A stretch of DNA of 64,000 nucleotides from JBMNUM01 sp050946275. GTDB lineage: Bacteria; Actinomycetota; Coriobacteriia; Coriobacteriales; CADBOM01. Under the pieces are notes generated by a model. It was not told the origin of the DNA. It saw nothing but the letters and a program-made list of their open reading frames with translations, and searched no databases. Made by a program: the position numbers and the translations under genes. This document shows positions 24,979 to 34,325 of this stretch, one piece after another (position 1 is the first letter of the stretch; each line of letters opens with the position of its first letter). The stretch covers positions 91,154 to 155,153 of the forward strand of contig JBMNUM010000002.1 of NCBI GenBank assembly GCA_050946275.1, given 5' to 3'.

Positions 24979-27426
24979 ATGGCTTTCATCCCGAACAAGC
25001 AACTGCTCGACCAGATCGACCAACTGCAACTCGATGGCCGTCTCGCAACCTGGCGCGAGGAGGTCAGGAAAGCGCCCTACGCGTATTATCCCGCCCGGCA
25101 GGCCCTCTTCATCGAATCCTGGAAGGAAACCGAGGGGGAACACATCCAGATCCGCCGGGCACTGGCCTTCAAGCACATCTGCGAGAACCAGCCGATTTCC
25201 ATCCTTCCCTGGGAGCTCATCGTCGGTAAGGCGACCCCCGGCATCATCGGCTGCCAGTCCGAGATCGACATCGTCGGCGACTACATCCCCTCCATCTGGA
25301 ACGACGAGGAGGCCATCGGCATGGGATGGGAGTCCAAGGCATCCATGAGCATGGAAACCAAGATGATGCTGCGCGAGGCCGTCGAGATGTTCCGCGGTAA
25401 AAACGCCGTCGACGTCATCCACAACGGCCAGCGCGCCCTCTATGGCCCCTACCTCGACTACATCACGCAGGGCCGCCTGAAGGATCCCGACGTCGACTGC
25501 GCCATCTTCTCCGGATGCGACGGCAGCTGCGACTTCCCGTACATCATCAACTACGGCGTGGGAGACTACATCAAGCGCGCGAAGGAGTACATCGAGCTCG
25601 AAACCGCCAAGCAGTACCCGTCGGTCGAGAAGATCTACTTCTGGAAGGCATCCATCATCTGCATGGAGGCCATCATCGCCTATGCGCACCGCTACGCCGA
25701 CCTCGCCGAGCAGATGGCCGCCGAGGAATCCGACCCCACCCGCAAGATCGAGCTCGAGAGCATCGCCGATGCCTGCCGCAACGTCCCGGAGAAGCCGGCG
25801 ACCACGCTCCAAGAGGCACTGACCTCCATGGCCATCGTGGCCTGCGGCAAGGTCTTCGAGGCCCCGACGCACAACTACCCGCACTGGGGCCGCGCCGACC
25901 AGTACCTCTACCCGTTCTTCATGGATGACCTCGACCGCGGCAGCATCACCCTCGAGGACGCCTACCAGATGTGCGGCGAGCTGCTCGGCCGCTGGGGCAC
26001 CTCCCTCATGCTGCAGTCCGAGGAGATGTCGGAGTCGCATCAGATCAACTGGGGCATCAACAACATCGTGCTCGGCGGTTACACGCAGACGCACGAGGAC
26101 GGCGCCAACGAGATGTCGTGCCTGTTCCTGCACGTCGCGGCCGATCTCAAGCTCTCCTCGCCCACAGTGAACGTGCGCTGGACGAAGAAGACGCCGAACT
26201 GGCTCATGGAGAAGGCCATCGCCTGTAACATGGAGACCCGCGGCGGTATCCCGCTGTTCGAGAACGACGAGTCCGTCGTGAACCACTTCGTCGCCGCCGG
26301 CGTGCCCTACGCCGAGGCCTGCGAGTGGATCGGCCTCGGCTGCATCTACCCGACGCTTCCGACGCGTTCCGAGCACTACGGCATGCACGGCCTGGGCGCC
26401 TTCAACCTCGCGGCCATGCTGCAGTGCGTGCTCCATCACGGCAAGGACATCAACGGGAACCCGTCCGGTCCCGACTGCGGTGACCTCGCCAACATGACGG
26501 ACGCAGAGACGATCATCGACAACCTGTGCGACACGTTCAAATACATCTTCGACCGCACCGTCGCCCTGGCGCGCGTCGCCGTCGACCTCGAGCCGACCGC
26601 TCTGCGCCAGCCGTTCATGTCGACCGTCGCCATCCCCTGGCACTTCGCCAACGGCCAGGACCTGCTCTTCCCCGACCCCGAGTACTCCCAGTGGGGCTTC
26701 TCGCTGCGCGCCATCATCGACTGCGCGGACTCCATCATGGCCATCAAGAAGATCTGCTTCGACGACAAGGTGATGACGCTCGAGCAGCTCGTCGCCGTGC
26801 TGGACGCGAACTTCGAGTGCGAGGGCGGCGAGGAGGTTCGCCAGCTATGTCTGGCCTGCCCGAAGTTCGGCAACGACATCGCCGAGGTCGATCAGCTCGC
26901 CAAGGAGATCTCGGACCGCACCTCGGCCATCGTCATGACGAAGGACAACAGCCCGTACCGTCCGTTCATGGTCGCCAACGAGGGTCTCTCGTGGCACTAC
27001 TACGGCGGACTCGGCGTGCAGGCGCTCCCCAATGGGCGCAAGGCGCTCGAGCCCCTCTACGACGGCTCGATTTCACCCATGGGCGGCGGCGACACGAACG
27101 GCCCGACCGCCGTGCTGCGCTCCGTGCTCAACGGCTGCCAGAAGGACGCGTACTCGACGGCGCTCAACCAGAAGTTCTCGTCGTCCATCCTCCAGACCCC
27201 ATCGAACCGCCAGGCGCTCATCGACTACACGAACGCCTTCTTCAATGCGGGCGGCACGCACATCCAGTACAACATCGTCGATACCGAGGAGCTCAAGGAC
27301 GCGCAGGTGCATCCGGAGAACTACTCCGACCTGATCGTTCGCGTGGGTGGCTTCAGCGCATACTTCACGCAGCTGTCCGAGGGCATCCAGGGAGACGTCA
27401 TCAGCAGGAGCGAGAACTCCCTGTAG
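24979..27426 (+). CDS. Glycyl radical enzyme 2, unassigned subfamily
   Basis: 815 residues; AAGGAGG lies four bases before ATG 24979. The thiyl cysteine is C455 in GLGCIYPTLPTR; residue 457 is Tyr where dehydratases and CutC have Glu. The radical glycine is G791 in RVGGFSAYF, and the tail reads DVISRSENSL, where Ser replaces the usual Thr. The body has the GRE barrel features (ILPWELIVGKATPG, THNYPHWGRADQYLYPFF, GGTHIQYN). It is co-linear with GRE3, with about half the residues identical by eye in the first 140. The missing Cys-x-Glu argues against diol dehydratase or choline lyase chemistry; a decarboxylase or another C-C or C-X lyase is possible. There is no activase gene adjacent, so activation must come from elsewhere. 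Confidence 0.85.
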   Translation: MAFIPNKQLLDQIDQLQLDGRLATWREEVRKAPYAYYPARQALFIESWKETEGEHIQIRRALAFKHICENQPISILPWELIVGKATPGIIGCQSEIDIVGDYIPSIWNDEEAIGMGWESKASMSMETKMMLREAVEMFRGKNAVDVIHNGQRALYGPYLDYITQGRLKDPDVDCAIFSGCDGSCDFPYIINYGVGDYIKRAKEYIELETAKQYPSVEKIYFWKASIICMEAIIAYAHRYADLAEQMAAEESDPTRKIELESIADACRNVPEKPATTLQEALTSMAIVACGKVFEAPTHNYPHWGRADQYLYPFFMDDLDRGSITLEDAYQMCGELLGRWGTSLMLQSEEMSESHQINWGINNIVLGGYTQTHEDGANEMSCLFLHVAADLKLSSPTVNVRWTKKTPNWLMEKAIACNMETRGGIPLFENDESVVNHFVAAGVPYAEACEWIGLGCIYPTLPTRSEHYGMHGLGAFNLAAMLQCVLHHGKDINGNPSGPDCGDLANMTDAETIIDNLCDTFKYIFDRTVALARVAVDLEPTALRQPFMSTVAIPWHFANGQDLLFPDPEYSQWGFSLRAIIDCADSIMAIKKICFDDKVMTLEQLVAVLDANFECEGGEEVRQLCLACPKFGNDIAEVDQLAKEISDRTSAIVMTKDNSPYRPFMVANEGLSWHYYGGLGVQALPNGRKALEPLYDGSISPMGGGDTNGPTAVLRSVLNGCQKDAYSTALNQKFSSSILQTPSNRQALIDYTNAFFNAGGTHIQYNIVDTEELKDAQVHPENYSDLIVRVGGFSAYFTQLSEGIQGDVISRSENSL

Positions 27427-27479
27427 GAGATTCACCGCTTCCAGAAGACGTGCAGCGACTACCCGCTGCGCACATACCG

Positions 27480-27514
27480 CCACGGCCCGCCTTCCCGGCG
27501 GGCCGTGGTGTTTT
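27480..27514 (+). terminator. Terminator after GRE2
   Basis: CCACGGCCCGCC-TTCCC-GGCGGGCCGTGG followed by TGTTTT. Confidence 0.88.
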
Positions 27515-27614
27515 CCGGGGAAATGCCCCGCCGGACATGCGAGATTCGCCGACAATGCCTGCCAAGCGGGGCTGAGGTAGTATTCTCGTATCCACCCGAA
27601 GGAAGGGGTCGACC

Positions 27615-28028
27615 ATGACCATGATCCGGAGAATCACCATCTCGTGCATCTCGCTTTGCCTGCTTGCCGCGAGCATGCTGACGCTCATCGGTTGCGCGGG
27701 AGGGAACGGGAGCGAGCCCTATCAGACAATCGATTCGGATGAGGCCGCCCGGATCATGCGGGAGGAGAGCTTCAAGTTCATCGTCGATGTCCGCACACCC
27801 GAAGAATACGCCGCGGGACATATCCCCGACGCCATCAACATCCCCGTCGAATCGATCGGAGACGAACCTCCTGCGATGTTGCCAGCCCCCGACGAGCTCG
27901 TCATGGTGTACTGCCGCACCGGAAGACGAAGCGCGCAAGCCGCACAGCTGCTCGTCAACCTCGGCTACACCAACGTCGTCGATTTTGGCGGCATAGAGAG
28001 CTGGGAGGGTGAGGTCGTAACCGGGTAG
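27615..28028 (+). CDS. Rhodanese-domain lipoprotein
   Basis: 137 residues; GAAGGAAGGGG precedes ATG 27615. Signal sequence 1-26 ends in the lipobox LIGC, so the protein is lipid-anchored outside the membrane. Residues ~40-135 are a single rhodanese domain with VDVRTPEEYAAGHIPDAINIP and the catalytic loop YCRTGRRS, whose Cys carries the persulfide. Rhodaneses move sulfane sulfur; the acceptor is unknown. It lies between the convergent GRE2 and GRE3 operons, but nothing else ties it to them. Confidence 0.88.
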   Translation: MTMIRRITISCISLCLLAASMLTLIGCAGGNGSEPYQTIDSDEAARIMREESFKFIVDVRTPEEYAAGHIPDAINIPVESIGDEPPAMLPAPDELVMVYCRTGRRSAQAAQLLVNLGYTNVVDFGGIESWEGEVVTG

Positions 28029-28060
28029 CAGCACTTGGATGCAGGGATGCTGCCACGAAA

Positions 28061-28092
28061 GACGGGGAGGGAGCTCGTGCCCCCTCCCCGTC
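28061..28092. terminator. Hairpin between convergent genes
   Basis: GACGGGGAGGG and CCCTCCCCGTC form a strong stem between the rhodanese gene and the MFS gene. No long T-run follows on the plus strand. Confidence 0.65.
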
Positions 28093-28150
28093 TCGTTGCA
28101 GGGTGGAATACCCGCGCGGCTGCGCTCAGCCCGCTATCCTCAGCGGATGC

Positions 28151-29413
28151 TTAGGCTACGTGCAGGTCCTTGCCCTTGATCGCCAGCCAGATGAACGTGA
28201 TGATCGCGAAGATGATGTGCACGATCGCAGTGAGCAGCATGCAGGGACCGCCGGCGGTGAGGCCCATGGACTCGACGATCATGTTGAAGATCGTCGGGCC
28301 GAAGAACTGCGAGGCACCCAGCACGCACGTGGAGATGCCCAAGATGACAGATGCGTTCTTCTTGCCTCCGACGTTACCGATGAGACCGACCATCGTCGGC
28401 ATGAACATACCGGTGCCGAAACCCTGGATGACGGAGCCGATGGCGACCATCGTGAAGTTCGGTGCCTGGGCGACAATCACCATGCCGATACCGGTGAGGA
28501 TCCAGCCGAGGCCCATGGAGTAGCGGGCCATGAACTTGTTGTTCATCACCTTGCCGAAGATCACGCCGATGATCAGCGAGCCGACGGTGAACATCGACTG
28601 GCCGAGGCCGGCGGTCGCGGAATCGCCGATGCCCTCGCCGACGACCTTCATGGAGATGTTCGTGAAGTAGGTCATGTTGCAGAAGTTGTACACGAAGTAC
28701 AGAACGATGAGGATGACGGCCATGCCGACATAGCTCTTGGCGGGAGCCGTGTCGAGTTCACTCTCGGCCGGTTTCTCCTCGACGAGGCCTTCTCCCTCGG
28801 CAGCGGCGGCAACGTTCTTCCTGTGGTTCGGCAGGAAAATCGCGCAGAAGACGAGGACGGCGATCGGGACGAAGTAGGTGAAGAACGAGAACCTCCAGCC
28901 CATGAGGGCGAGGTTTCCACCGATGTTGGCCCAGATGATGCCACCGACGGAGGTGACAACGGAGTTGAAGCCGAGCATCGTGTTCTGGCGCTGACCGCTA
29001 TACAGCTCGACGATCAGCGACTGGGCCAGCGGCCACATGACGCCGACACCAAGACCGAAGACGGCACGCCAACCGATGATGAACCCGAAGGCGTTGGGAT
29101 CATGGGGCGTGAAGCCGGGAAGAACGCCACCGACGATCAGCAGGATCGACGCGATGACGAACAGGATGCGGAACGAGACGCCCTTCTTGCGGCAGAACGA
29201 GTAGATGAGCGACGCCGGAATCATCATCAGCGACGGAACCGTGGTGACGAACGCGATAGAACTGAACTCGAGTTGGTTGAACTCCTCCGCGATGTACGCG
29301 AGCGCCGGATTCTCAGCACCCGATGATTGGCAGAGCACGCCAACCAGGAGCACCGCAATCATAGCGATTATGGTATTCGGATCGCGGAATGCCCTCTTTG
29401 CTTTCTCGACCAT
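28151..29413 (-). CDS. MFS transporter of the GRE3 operon
   Basis: 420 residues with 12 predicted helices and a Glu/Ala-rich central loop (~195-225). AGGAGGGG lies five bases before ATG 29413. The N-terminus begins with a short charged stretch (VEKAKRAFRDPN), and the first helix carries a Gln-Ser-Ser-Gly-Ala-Glu run. It is 115 bp downstream of GRE3 on the same strand and presumably imports the GRE3 substrate or exports its product. The substrate cannot be named. Confidence 0.8.
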   Translation of the reverse strand: MVEKAKRAFRDPNTIIAMIAVLLVGVLCQSSGAENPALAYIAEEFNQLEFSSIAFVTTVPSLMMIPASLIYSFCRKKGVSFRILFVIASILLIVGGVLPGFTPHDPNAFGFIIGWRAVFGLGVGVMWPLAQSLIVELYSGQRQNTMLGFNSVVTSVGGIIWANIGGNLALMGWRFSFFTYFVPIAVLVFCAIFLPNHRKNVAAAAEGEGLVEEKPAESELDTAPAKSYVGMAVILIVLYFVYNFCNMTYFTNISMKVVGEGIGDSATAGLGQSMFTVGSLIIGVIFGKVMNNKFMARYSMGLGWILTGIGMVIVAQAPNFTMVAIGSVIQGFGTGMFMPTMVGLIGNVGGKKNASVILGISTCVLGASQFFGPTIFNMIVESMGLTAGGPCMLLTAIVHIIFAIITFIWLAIKGKDLHVA

Positions 29414-29527
29414 ACAAACCCCTCCTCTTTTGTCTAAAACGAACCCTTCCGTTCGCCTACAACCAACTTGCACCCCTTCAACCGGCCCGCGCGCAAGGAG
29501 TGACGCGGGCCGGCATGGGGAAATGAC

Positions 29528-31975
29528 CTAAATCGCAAGCTCCGTCCTGCCGATGACATCGTTCTGGATGCCCTCGGACAGCTGCACAAAGTACGCGGAG
29601 AAACCGCCGATACGGACGATGAGGTCCTGGTGCTCGGCGGGAACCTCCTGGGCCTCTATGAGCTCCTCGGTGTCCATGATGTTGTACTGGATGTGCGTTC
29701 CACCGGCGGACATGAACGCATTTGTGTAGTTGACGAGCATGTCGCGCGCGCCCTTGGTCTGTAGCATCGTCGCGGTGAACTTCTGGTTGAGAACCGACGC
29801 GCCGGCATCCTTTTGCTTCGCCTTGAGGACGGAGCGCAGAACCGCAGTCGGGCCGTTCTTGTCGGCACCACCCATCGGCGAGAACGAACCGTCGTCGAGC
29901 GGCTCGTAGGCATGACGACCATCCGGCAATGCACGGACACCGAGGCCCGCGAAGAAGTGCCAGGACAGGCCCTCTCGCGTGATGATGAAGTTGCGGTACG
30001 GCGAGTTGTCCATCCGCTTGATGTAGCCGGCGGAGCGATCGGAGATCTCGGAGACGAGCATGTCGACCTCGTCGATGTCGTTGCCGAACTTCGGAGCCGC
30101 GAGGCACCACTGGCGAATCTCCTCACCGCGCTCGCCCGCGAAGTCGGAGTCGAGTGCCTCCATGAGCTCGGCCATCGTGAGCTTCTTCTCGTCGAAAACG
30201 AGGTGCTTGATGGCCATGAGCGAGTCGGCGGTATCGATGATGGCGCGATCGGAGAAGCCGAACATCGACATTTCCTCGTCAGGGAAGAGCAGATCGCGGC
30301 CATCGGCGAAGTAGAACGGGATGCAGATGGTCGACCAGAACGGCATGCGGAAGTAGCGCGGCTGCACGTCGATGGCGATGTGCGCACACTTGACGACGCC
30401 GTCGAGGATGCGCTTGTGCTGCGCGAACAGGGCGTCCTTGATCTCCTCGATGGACTGGAAGTCAACAGCGTCGCCGCAATCCACACCGGTCAGCTTGCCC
30501 TTGCAATCCCTTCCGTTGTGCAGCGCCATGTCGAGCATCGCTGCTAGGTTCACGGCGGCCAGGCCCTCCATGCCGTAGTGCTCGGCGCGAGTCGGAAGCG
30601 TCGGGTACACACAGCCGAGGCCGAACCACTCGCAGGCCTCGTTCCACGGGATACCGTTCTCGAGATACTGCTGGATGGTCTTGATGTCGTTTTGGAACAG
30701 CGGGATGCCGCCGCGTGTCGCCATGTTGCACTCGATGGCACGCTGCATCAACCAGTCGGGCGTCTTCTCGGTCCAGCGGATGCTCACCGTGGGAGACGAG
30801 ATGCACAGCTGGCCGGAGACCTTCAGGAACAGGGCGGACAGCTCGTTGGACATGTCCTCGTAGTTCTGGCCGTAACCGCCGAGCGACAGCGCGTTGATGC
30901 CGAAGTTGACCTGATGCGACTCGGACATGGAGGCCGGGTTGATGGCCAGGCAGGTGCCCCAGCGACCATACAGCTCGCCGACCATCTGGAACGCATCCTC
31001 AACCGTGATCTTGCCCGACTCGATGTCGTTGATGAAGAACGGGTAGAGATACTGATCGCCGCGGCCCCAGTGCGGATAGTTGTGCGTCGGGTGCTCGTAG
31101 ACCTTGCCGCAGCCCGTGATGGCCATGGCGGTCAACGCCTCCTGCAGCGAGGTCGCCGGCTTCTCCGGTACCTTCGCGCAGACTTCGGCGATGCCGCGCA
31201 GCTGCTCGGCGCGCGCGGGATCGTCGCACTCGTCGGCGAGTTGCGAGGCGAGCTCGGAATAGCGGTGCGCCAGCGTGATGATGCCCTCCATGCAGAGCTT
31301 GGAAGCCTGCCAGAAGAAGATCTTGTCGGTGTTGGGGCGATGCTTGCGCTGCTCGGCCTCGATATAGGCGTTGGCGCGCTCGATATAGGAGCCGAGACCG
31401 TTGTTAATGATGTACTTGAAATCGCAGGAACCCGTGATGGAGCCGAACAGCACGGCATCGTAGTCCGGGTCGGCGACGCATGCCTTGCAAACGTCCTCAT
31501 GCCAATCACCCACGGCGGCGCGGACGGCCTCGGAGGTCATGGACGCAACGTTGTCATTCCTGAACGTGACAGCCGCCTCGCGCAGTATCTCCTTCTCCTC
31601 CTTGGTCAGCATCGCCTTGTTGTCCCAGCCGATGGAGACCTCCTCGTCGTCCTCCCAGATGCTGGGCATGTAATCTCCGTTGATGTCGAAGCCGGGAACC
31701 GCGCCCACGACACCGGGGGTCGCCTTGCCGACGATGACCTCCCAAGGCAGAATCGAGATGGGGATGTTCTCGCAGATATGCTTCAAGGCCATGGCCCTGC
31801 GCAGCTCGATGTCGTGTCCCTCGGTCTCGCGCCACGACTCCATGAAGAGAATCTGGCGGTCCGGGTACATCATGTACGTCGCCTCCTTCATGGCCTTGCG
31901 CCAATCAGCCAGGCGACCGCCGAGCTTCAGCTCGTCGATCTGCGCGAGGATCTCCTCGTTAACCTTCCAAGCCAT
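29528..31975 (-). CDS. Glycyl radical enzyme 3, paralogue of GRE2
   Basis: 815 residues. The thiyl cysteine is C455 in GLGCVYPTLPTR, again followed by Tyr457 and not Glu. The radical glycine is G791 in RIGGFSAYF, with canonical DVIGRTEL after it. Length and both radical positions equal those of GRE2, and the motifs around them are shared, so the two are duplicates that have diverged. It lies 80 bp after its activase gene and 115 bp before an MFS transporter, all on the minus strand, below a LysR regulator. The chemistry is unassigned for the reasons given for GRE2. The separate operon suggests a different, possibly related, substrate. Confidence 0.87.
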   Translation of the reverse strand: MAWKVNEEILAQIDELKLGGRLADWRKAMKEATYMMYPDRQILFMESWRETEGHDIELRRAMALKHICENIPISILPWEVIVGKATPGVVGAVPGFDINGDYMPSIWEDDEEVSIGWDNKAMLTKEEKEILREAAVTFRNDNVASMTSEAVRAAVGDWHEDVCKACVADPDYDAVLFGSITGSCDFKYIINNGLGSYIERANAYIEAEQRKHRPNTDKIFFWQASKLCMEGIITLAHRYSELASQLADECDDPARAEQLRGIAEVCAKVPEKPATSLQEALTAMAITGCGKVYEHPTHNYPHWGRGDQYLYPFFINDIESGKITVEDAFQMVGELYGRWGTCLAINPASMSESHQVNFGINALSLGGYGQNYEDMSNELSALFLKVSGQLCISSPTVSIRWTEKTPDWLMQRAIECNMATRGGIPLFQNDIKTIQQYLENGIPWNEACEWFGLGCVYPTLPTRAEHYGMEGLAAVNLAAMLDMALHNGRDCKGKLTGVDCGDAVDFQSIEEIKDALFAQHKRILDGVVKCAHIAIDVQPRYFRMPFWSTICIPFYFADGRDLLFPDEEMSMFGFSDRAIIDTADSLMAIKHLVFDEKKLTMAELMEALDSDFAGERGEEIRQWCLAAPKFGNDIDEVDMLVSEISDRSAGYIKRMDNSPYRNFIITREGLSWHFFAGLGVRALPDGRHAYEPLDDGSFSPMGGADKNGPTAVLRSVLKAKQKDAGASVLNQKFTATMLQTKGARDMLVNYTNAFMSAGGTHIQYNIMDTEELIEAQEVPAEHQDLIVRIGGFSAYFVQLSEGIQNDVIGRTELAI

Positions 31976-32055
31976 ACTTCCTATCCTTTCGCTCCGAGCC
32001 CCGCGGGGCTGCCTTCACCAGTTTGTCCTTCGCTTATACACGTCGTTCTCATAGG

Positions 32056-32958
32056 TCACTTCGAGACGCTGCAGTCGATGCCGAGGTCCTCGAACCGCTG
32101 CCGCACGGCCTCGACCTCCGACGTCTCCATCACGGGGACGTCGACGGCGGGGTACGGCATGTCCAGGATCTCGTACTTGCTCTGGCCCATGCGGTGGTAT
32201 GGCATGAGCTGCAGATGCGGGTTGCGGATACGCCTCATGAACTCGGCGGTCTGGACGATGTTGTCCTCGGAATCGTTCACGCCCGCCAGCAGCGGCATGC
32301 GGAACAGCACGTTCGCGCCCTCCGAGACGAGGGCAGTGGCGTTGTCGAAGATCAAGCTGTTCGACTGGCCGGTGTACTGCTTGTGCTTGAGCGGGTTGGC
32401 ATGCTTGATGTCGAACAGGAAGAGGTCGGTCAGGCCGAAGACCCGCTCGAACGCGCCCCACTGCACGCAGCCCGCGGTCTCGATCGCCGTGTGTATGCCC
32501 GCGCCCTTGAGCAGCTTGAGGAGGTCGTGCACGAATTGGGGGTGGAGCAGCGGCTCGCCGCCGGAGATGGTGACGCCGCCTCCCGATGCCTCGTAGAAGA
32601 TGATGTCCTTCTTGGCCTCGTCGAAGACCTCCTGGGCCGTCATGGGATCGCCATACGAGGTGAGAGCGCCGTAGTAGCACGTCGCGACGCAATCACCGCA
32701 CGCGATGCACTTGGAGTAGTCGACGCGGTGCTCGCCCGGCTCGGTGACGATTGCGCCATGCTGGCACGCCTGCAGGCACTTGCCGCAGCCATGGCACAGC
32801 TGGGCGTTGAAGCCGATCTGGCGAAGGCCGGAGAGCCCCTCGGGGTTCTGGCACCATTCGCAGCGCAGGTTGCAGCCCTTGAGGAACACGGTCGTGCGGA
32901 TGCCGGGACCATCGTGAATCGAGTAGCCCTGGATGTTGTTTACTAGCACCTTCTCCAC
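32056..32958 (-). CDS. Glycyl radical enzyme activase 2 (radical SAM)
   Basis: About 300 residues. VNNIQGYSIHDGPGIRTTVFLKG leads into the radical SAM motif CNLRCEWC; the ferredoxin insert has CHGCGKCLQAC and CIACGDCVATC; GGVTISGGEPLLH is the SAM-binding segment. GTG 32958 is chosen because GCGGAGG lies nine bases upstream; ATG 32982 has no ribosome site. It is immediately upstream of GRE3 and is its dedicated activase. It could also serve GRE2, whose glycine loop is nearly the same. Confidence 0.92.
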   Translation of the reverse strand: MEKVLVNNIQGYSIHDGPGIRTTVFLKGCNLRCEWCQNPEGLSGLRQIGFNAQLCHGCGKCLQACQHGAIVTEPGEHRVDYSKCIACGDCVATCYYGALTSYGDPMTAQEVFDEAKKDIIFYEASGGGVTISGGEPLLHPQFVHDLLKLLKGAGIHTAIETAGCVQWGAFERVFGLTDLFLFDIKHANPLKHKQYTGQSNSLIFDNATALVSEGANVLFRMPLLAGVNDSEDNIVQTAEFMRRIRNPHLQLMPYHRMGQSKYEILDMPYPAVDVPVMETSEVEAVRQRFEDLGIDCSVSK

Positions 32959-33176
32959 AACCAAAAACCTCCGCGAGATCATTGCCAGCGAGCGCTTTCG
33001 AACATGCCCCCCGAGCGAAAAGTGAGTCTTTTCAAGGTTTCTGGTTCCATGCTATTGGCGCCGCAGGGCACCAACAATCAACCGCTGGATTCCAAACCGA
33101 AGGACCCCTCCGAGAACGGAAACCCTCGGTTGCGCAATTGAAGAAAGTGTTTTCTTTGGTGGAATTTATCGTCGAG

Positions 33177-33195
33177 ATGCAACCATCGGTTGCAT
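33177..33195. promoter_or_regulatory. 19-bp palindrome, likely LysR-type binding site
   Basis: ATGCAACCATCGGTTGCAT is a perfect dyad with the T-N11-A form of LysR boxes. A half-site TCGGTTGCG lies 60 bp away at 33125. The 32959-33277 gap between the LysR gene and the activase holds no gene. The site is about 220 bp from the activase start. Confidence 0.55.
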
Positions 33196-33277
33196 TTCTC
33201 GCAATGACGCTAGGGACTGCAGCTGCCAGCCCGAGCATGAAGTGCGGGCGCACAGACAGCGCGCGGCTACGGGAAGA

Positions 33278-34213
33278 CTACGTCAGGGGAGCTTTGAGGC
33301 CCCCGCCATTCGACGCCGTCTCGTATCCGGTTCTCAGCTGCTCGATGCAGTAGTCGATGAACTTGCGGGCGTTGCGGTTGAGCGACTGACCCTTCTTGAC
33401 GATGAGATCGAACTCGCTGCAGACCCCATCGGCGCGGATAGGGATGGCGACCTGATTGTCGAGGAGGAGCTGGCCGATGTACTCGCCGACGGTGATAGAG
33501 ATGTTTCCGGTGATCTGGCTGTACGAGATCGTCGCATACGGATCGGCGCCCCAAAAGTCGATGTTCGGGTCGAAGCCCATCTTCCGGCAGGCGTACGTGA
33601 AGTTGTAGTAGATACGATAGCGCTCGTCCGCGATACCGAGGAGCTCTCCCTGGAAGTCGAGCAGGGTCAGGAACTCGCGATTCGCCAGGGGATGGCCCTT
33701 GTCGACGAGGGCATAGAGCGGGTATCGGACAATCTCCTCCACCTCGAAGATGTTGGTGTCGCTCGGGCCGAAGCAGAAGGCAAAATCCGCTGCGCCCGAG
33801 AGAACGTAACCCTCGCAGGCGATGTCGGGCATCTCGTACACGCGGACATTGATGTTGGGATTCGCGACCTTGAACGGCTCGATGGCAATCTTCGCCACAC
33901 GGTCGTAGCAGCCATTGGCCATGGCCACGGAGATCTCGGAGTAGCTCGAATCCTCGCGATATGCCTCGAGGCTCGCCTCCATCCTGCCGGCATGGATCAT
34001 CAGCGTCGATGCGTAGGAGCGCACGCATTCGCCGGCCGGGGTGAGGCACAAGCTGTTTCCCTTGCGGTAGATGAGCGTGAGGTCGAGCTCGTCCTCGAGC
34101 TTCTTGATGGACTTGCGCAGGGCCTGCTGCGAGATGAAGAGGCTCTGGGCCGCTTCGGCGTAGTTCTTGCTCTCGCAAAGCTGCAGGTAGTACTTGAGTT
34201 GCTGGATCTCCAT
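33278..34213 (-). CDS. LysR-family regulator of the GRE3 operon
   Basis: 311 residues. The N-terminal HTH reads MEIQQLKYYLQLCESKNYAEAAQSLFISQQALRKSIKKLE in pattern, with SQQALRKS as recognition helix. A type 2 periplasmic-binding-like effector domain fills ~90-300. It lies upstream of the activase-GRE3-MFS operon in the same direction, separated by a 319-bp gap that holds a LysR-type palindrome, so positive control by the pathway substrate is likely. ATG 34213 is preferred, after GGCGGGTGG. Confidence 0.88.
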   Translation of the reverse strand: MEIQQLKYYLQLCESKNYAEAAQSLFISQQALRKSIKKLEDELDLTLIYRKGNSLCLTPAGECVRSYASTLMIHAGRMEASLEAYREDSSYSEISVAMANGCYDRVAKIAIEPFKVANPNINVRVYEMPDIACEGYVLSGAADFAFCFGPSDTNIFEVEEIVRYPLYALVDKGHPLANREFLTLLDFQGELLGIADERYRIYYNFTYACRKMGFDPNIDFWGADPYATISYSQITGNISITVGEYIGQLLLDNQVAIPIRADGVCSEFDLIVKKGQSLNRNARKFIDYCIEQLRTGYETASNGGGLKAPLT

Positions 34214-34292
34214 GATGCCACCCGCCTTTGAAAGGATGCGTCCCCCCTGACGCACAACCGCTTTAGTTCAAGATAGCGGCCAAATGGCAATC

Positions 34293-34325
34293 GCGCAAAC
34301 CTGCCAAACGACACGCCGCCCCGCT
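34293..34325. repeat. Class A fragment at the break point of the ion channel remnant
   Basis: GCGCAAACCTGCCAAACGAC followed by a CCGCCCC stretch resembles the right half of the class A copy at 24790-24815 (GCGCAAAAACCTGCCAATCAG). Coding similarity to ion channels stops exactly here. Confidence 0.5.

Noticed and set aside
33032..33253. A 73-codon minus-strand frame between the LysR and activase genes
   Set aside because: No ribosome site and no recognisable pattern. The region holds regulatory palindromes and reads as a leader.
34000..34320. Continuation of the ion channel frame into the LysR gene
   Set aside because: Beyond 34320 the frame overlaps the LysR start region in another frame and shows no channel-like residues.
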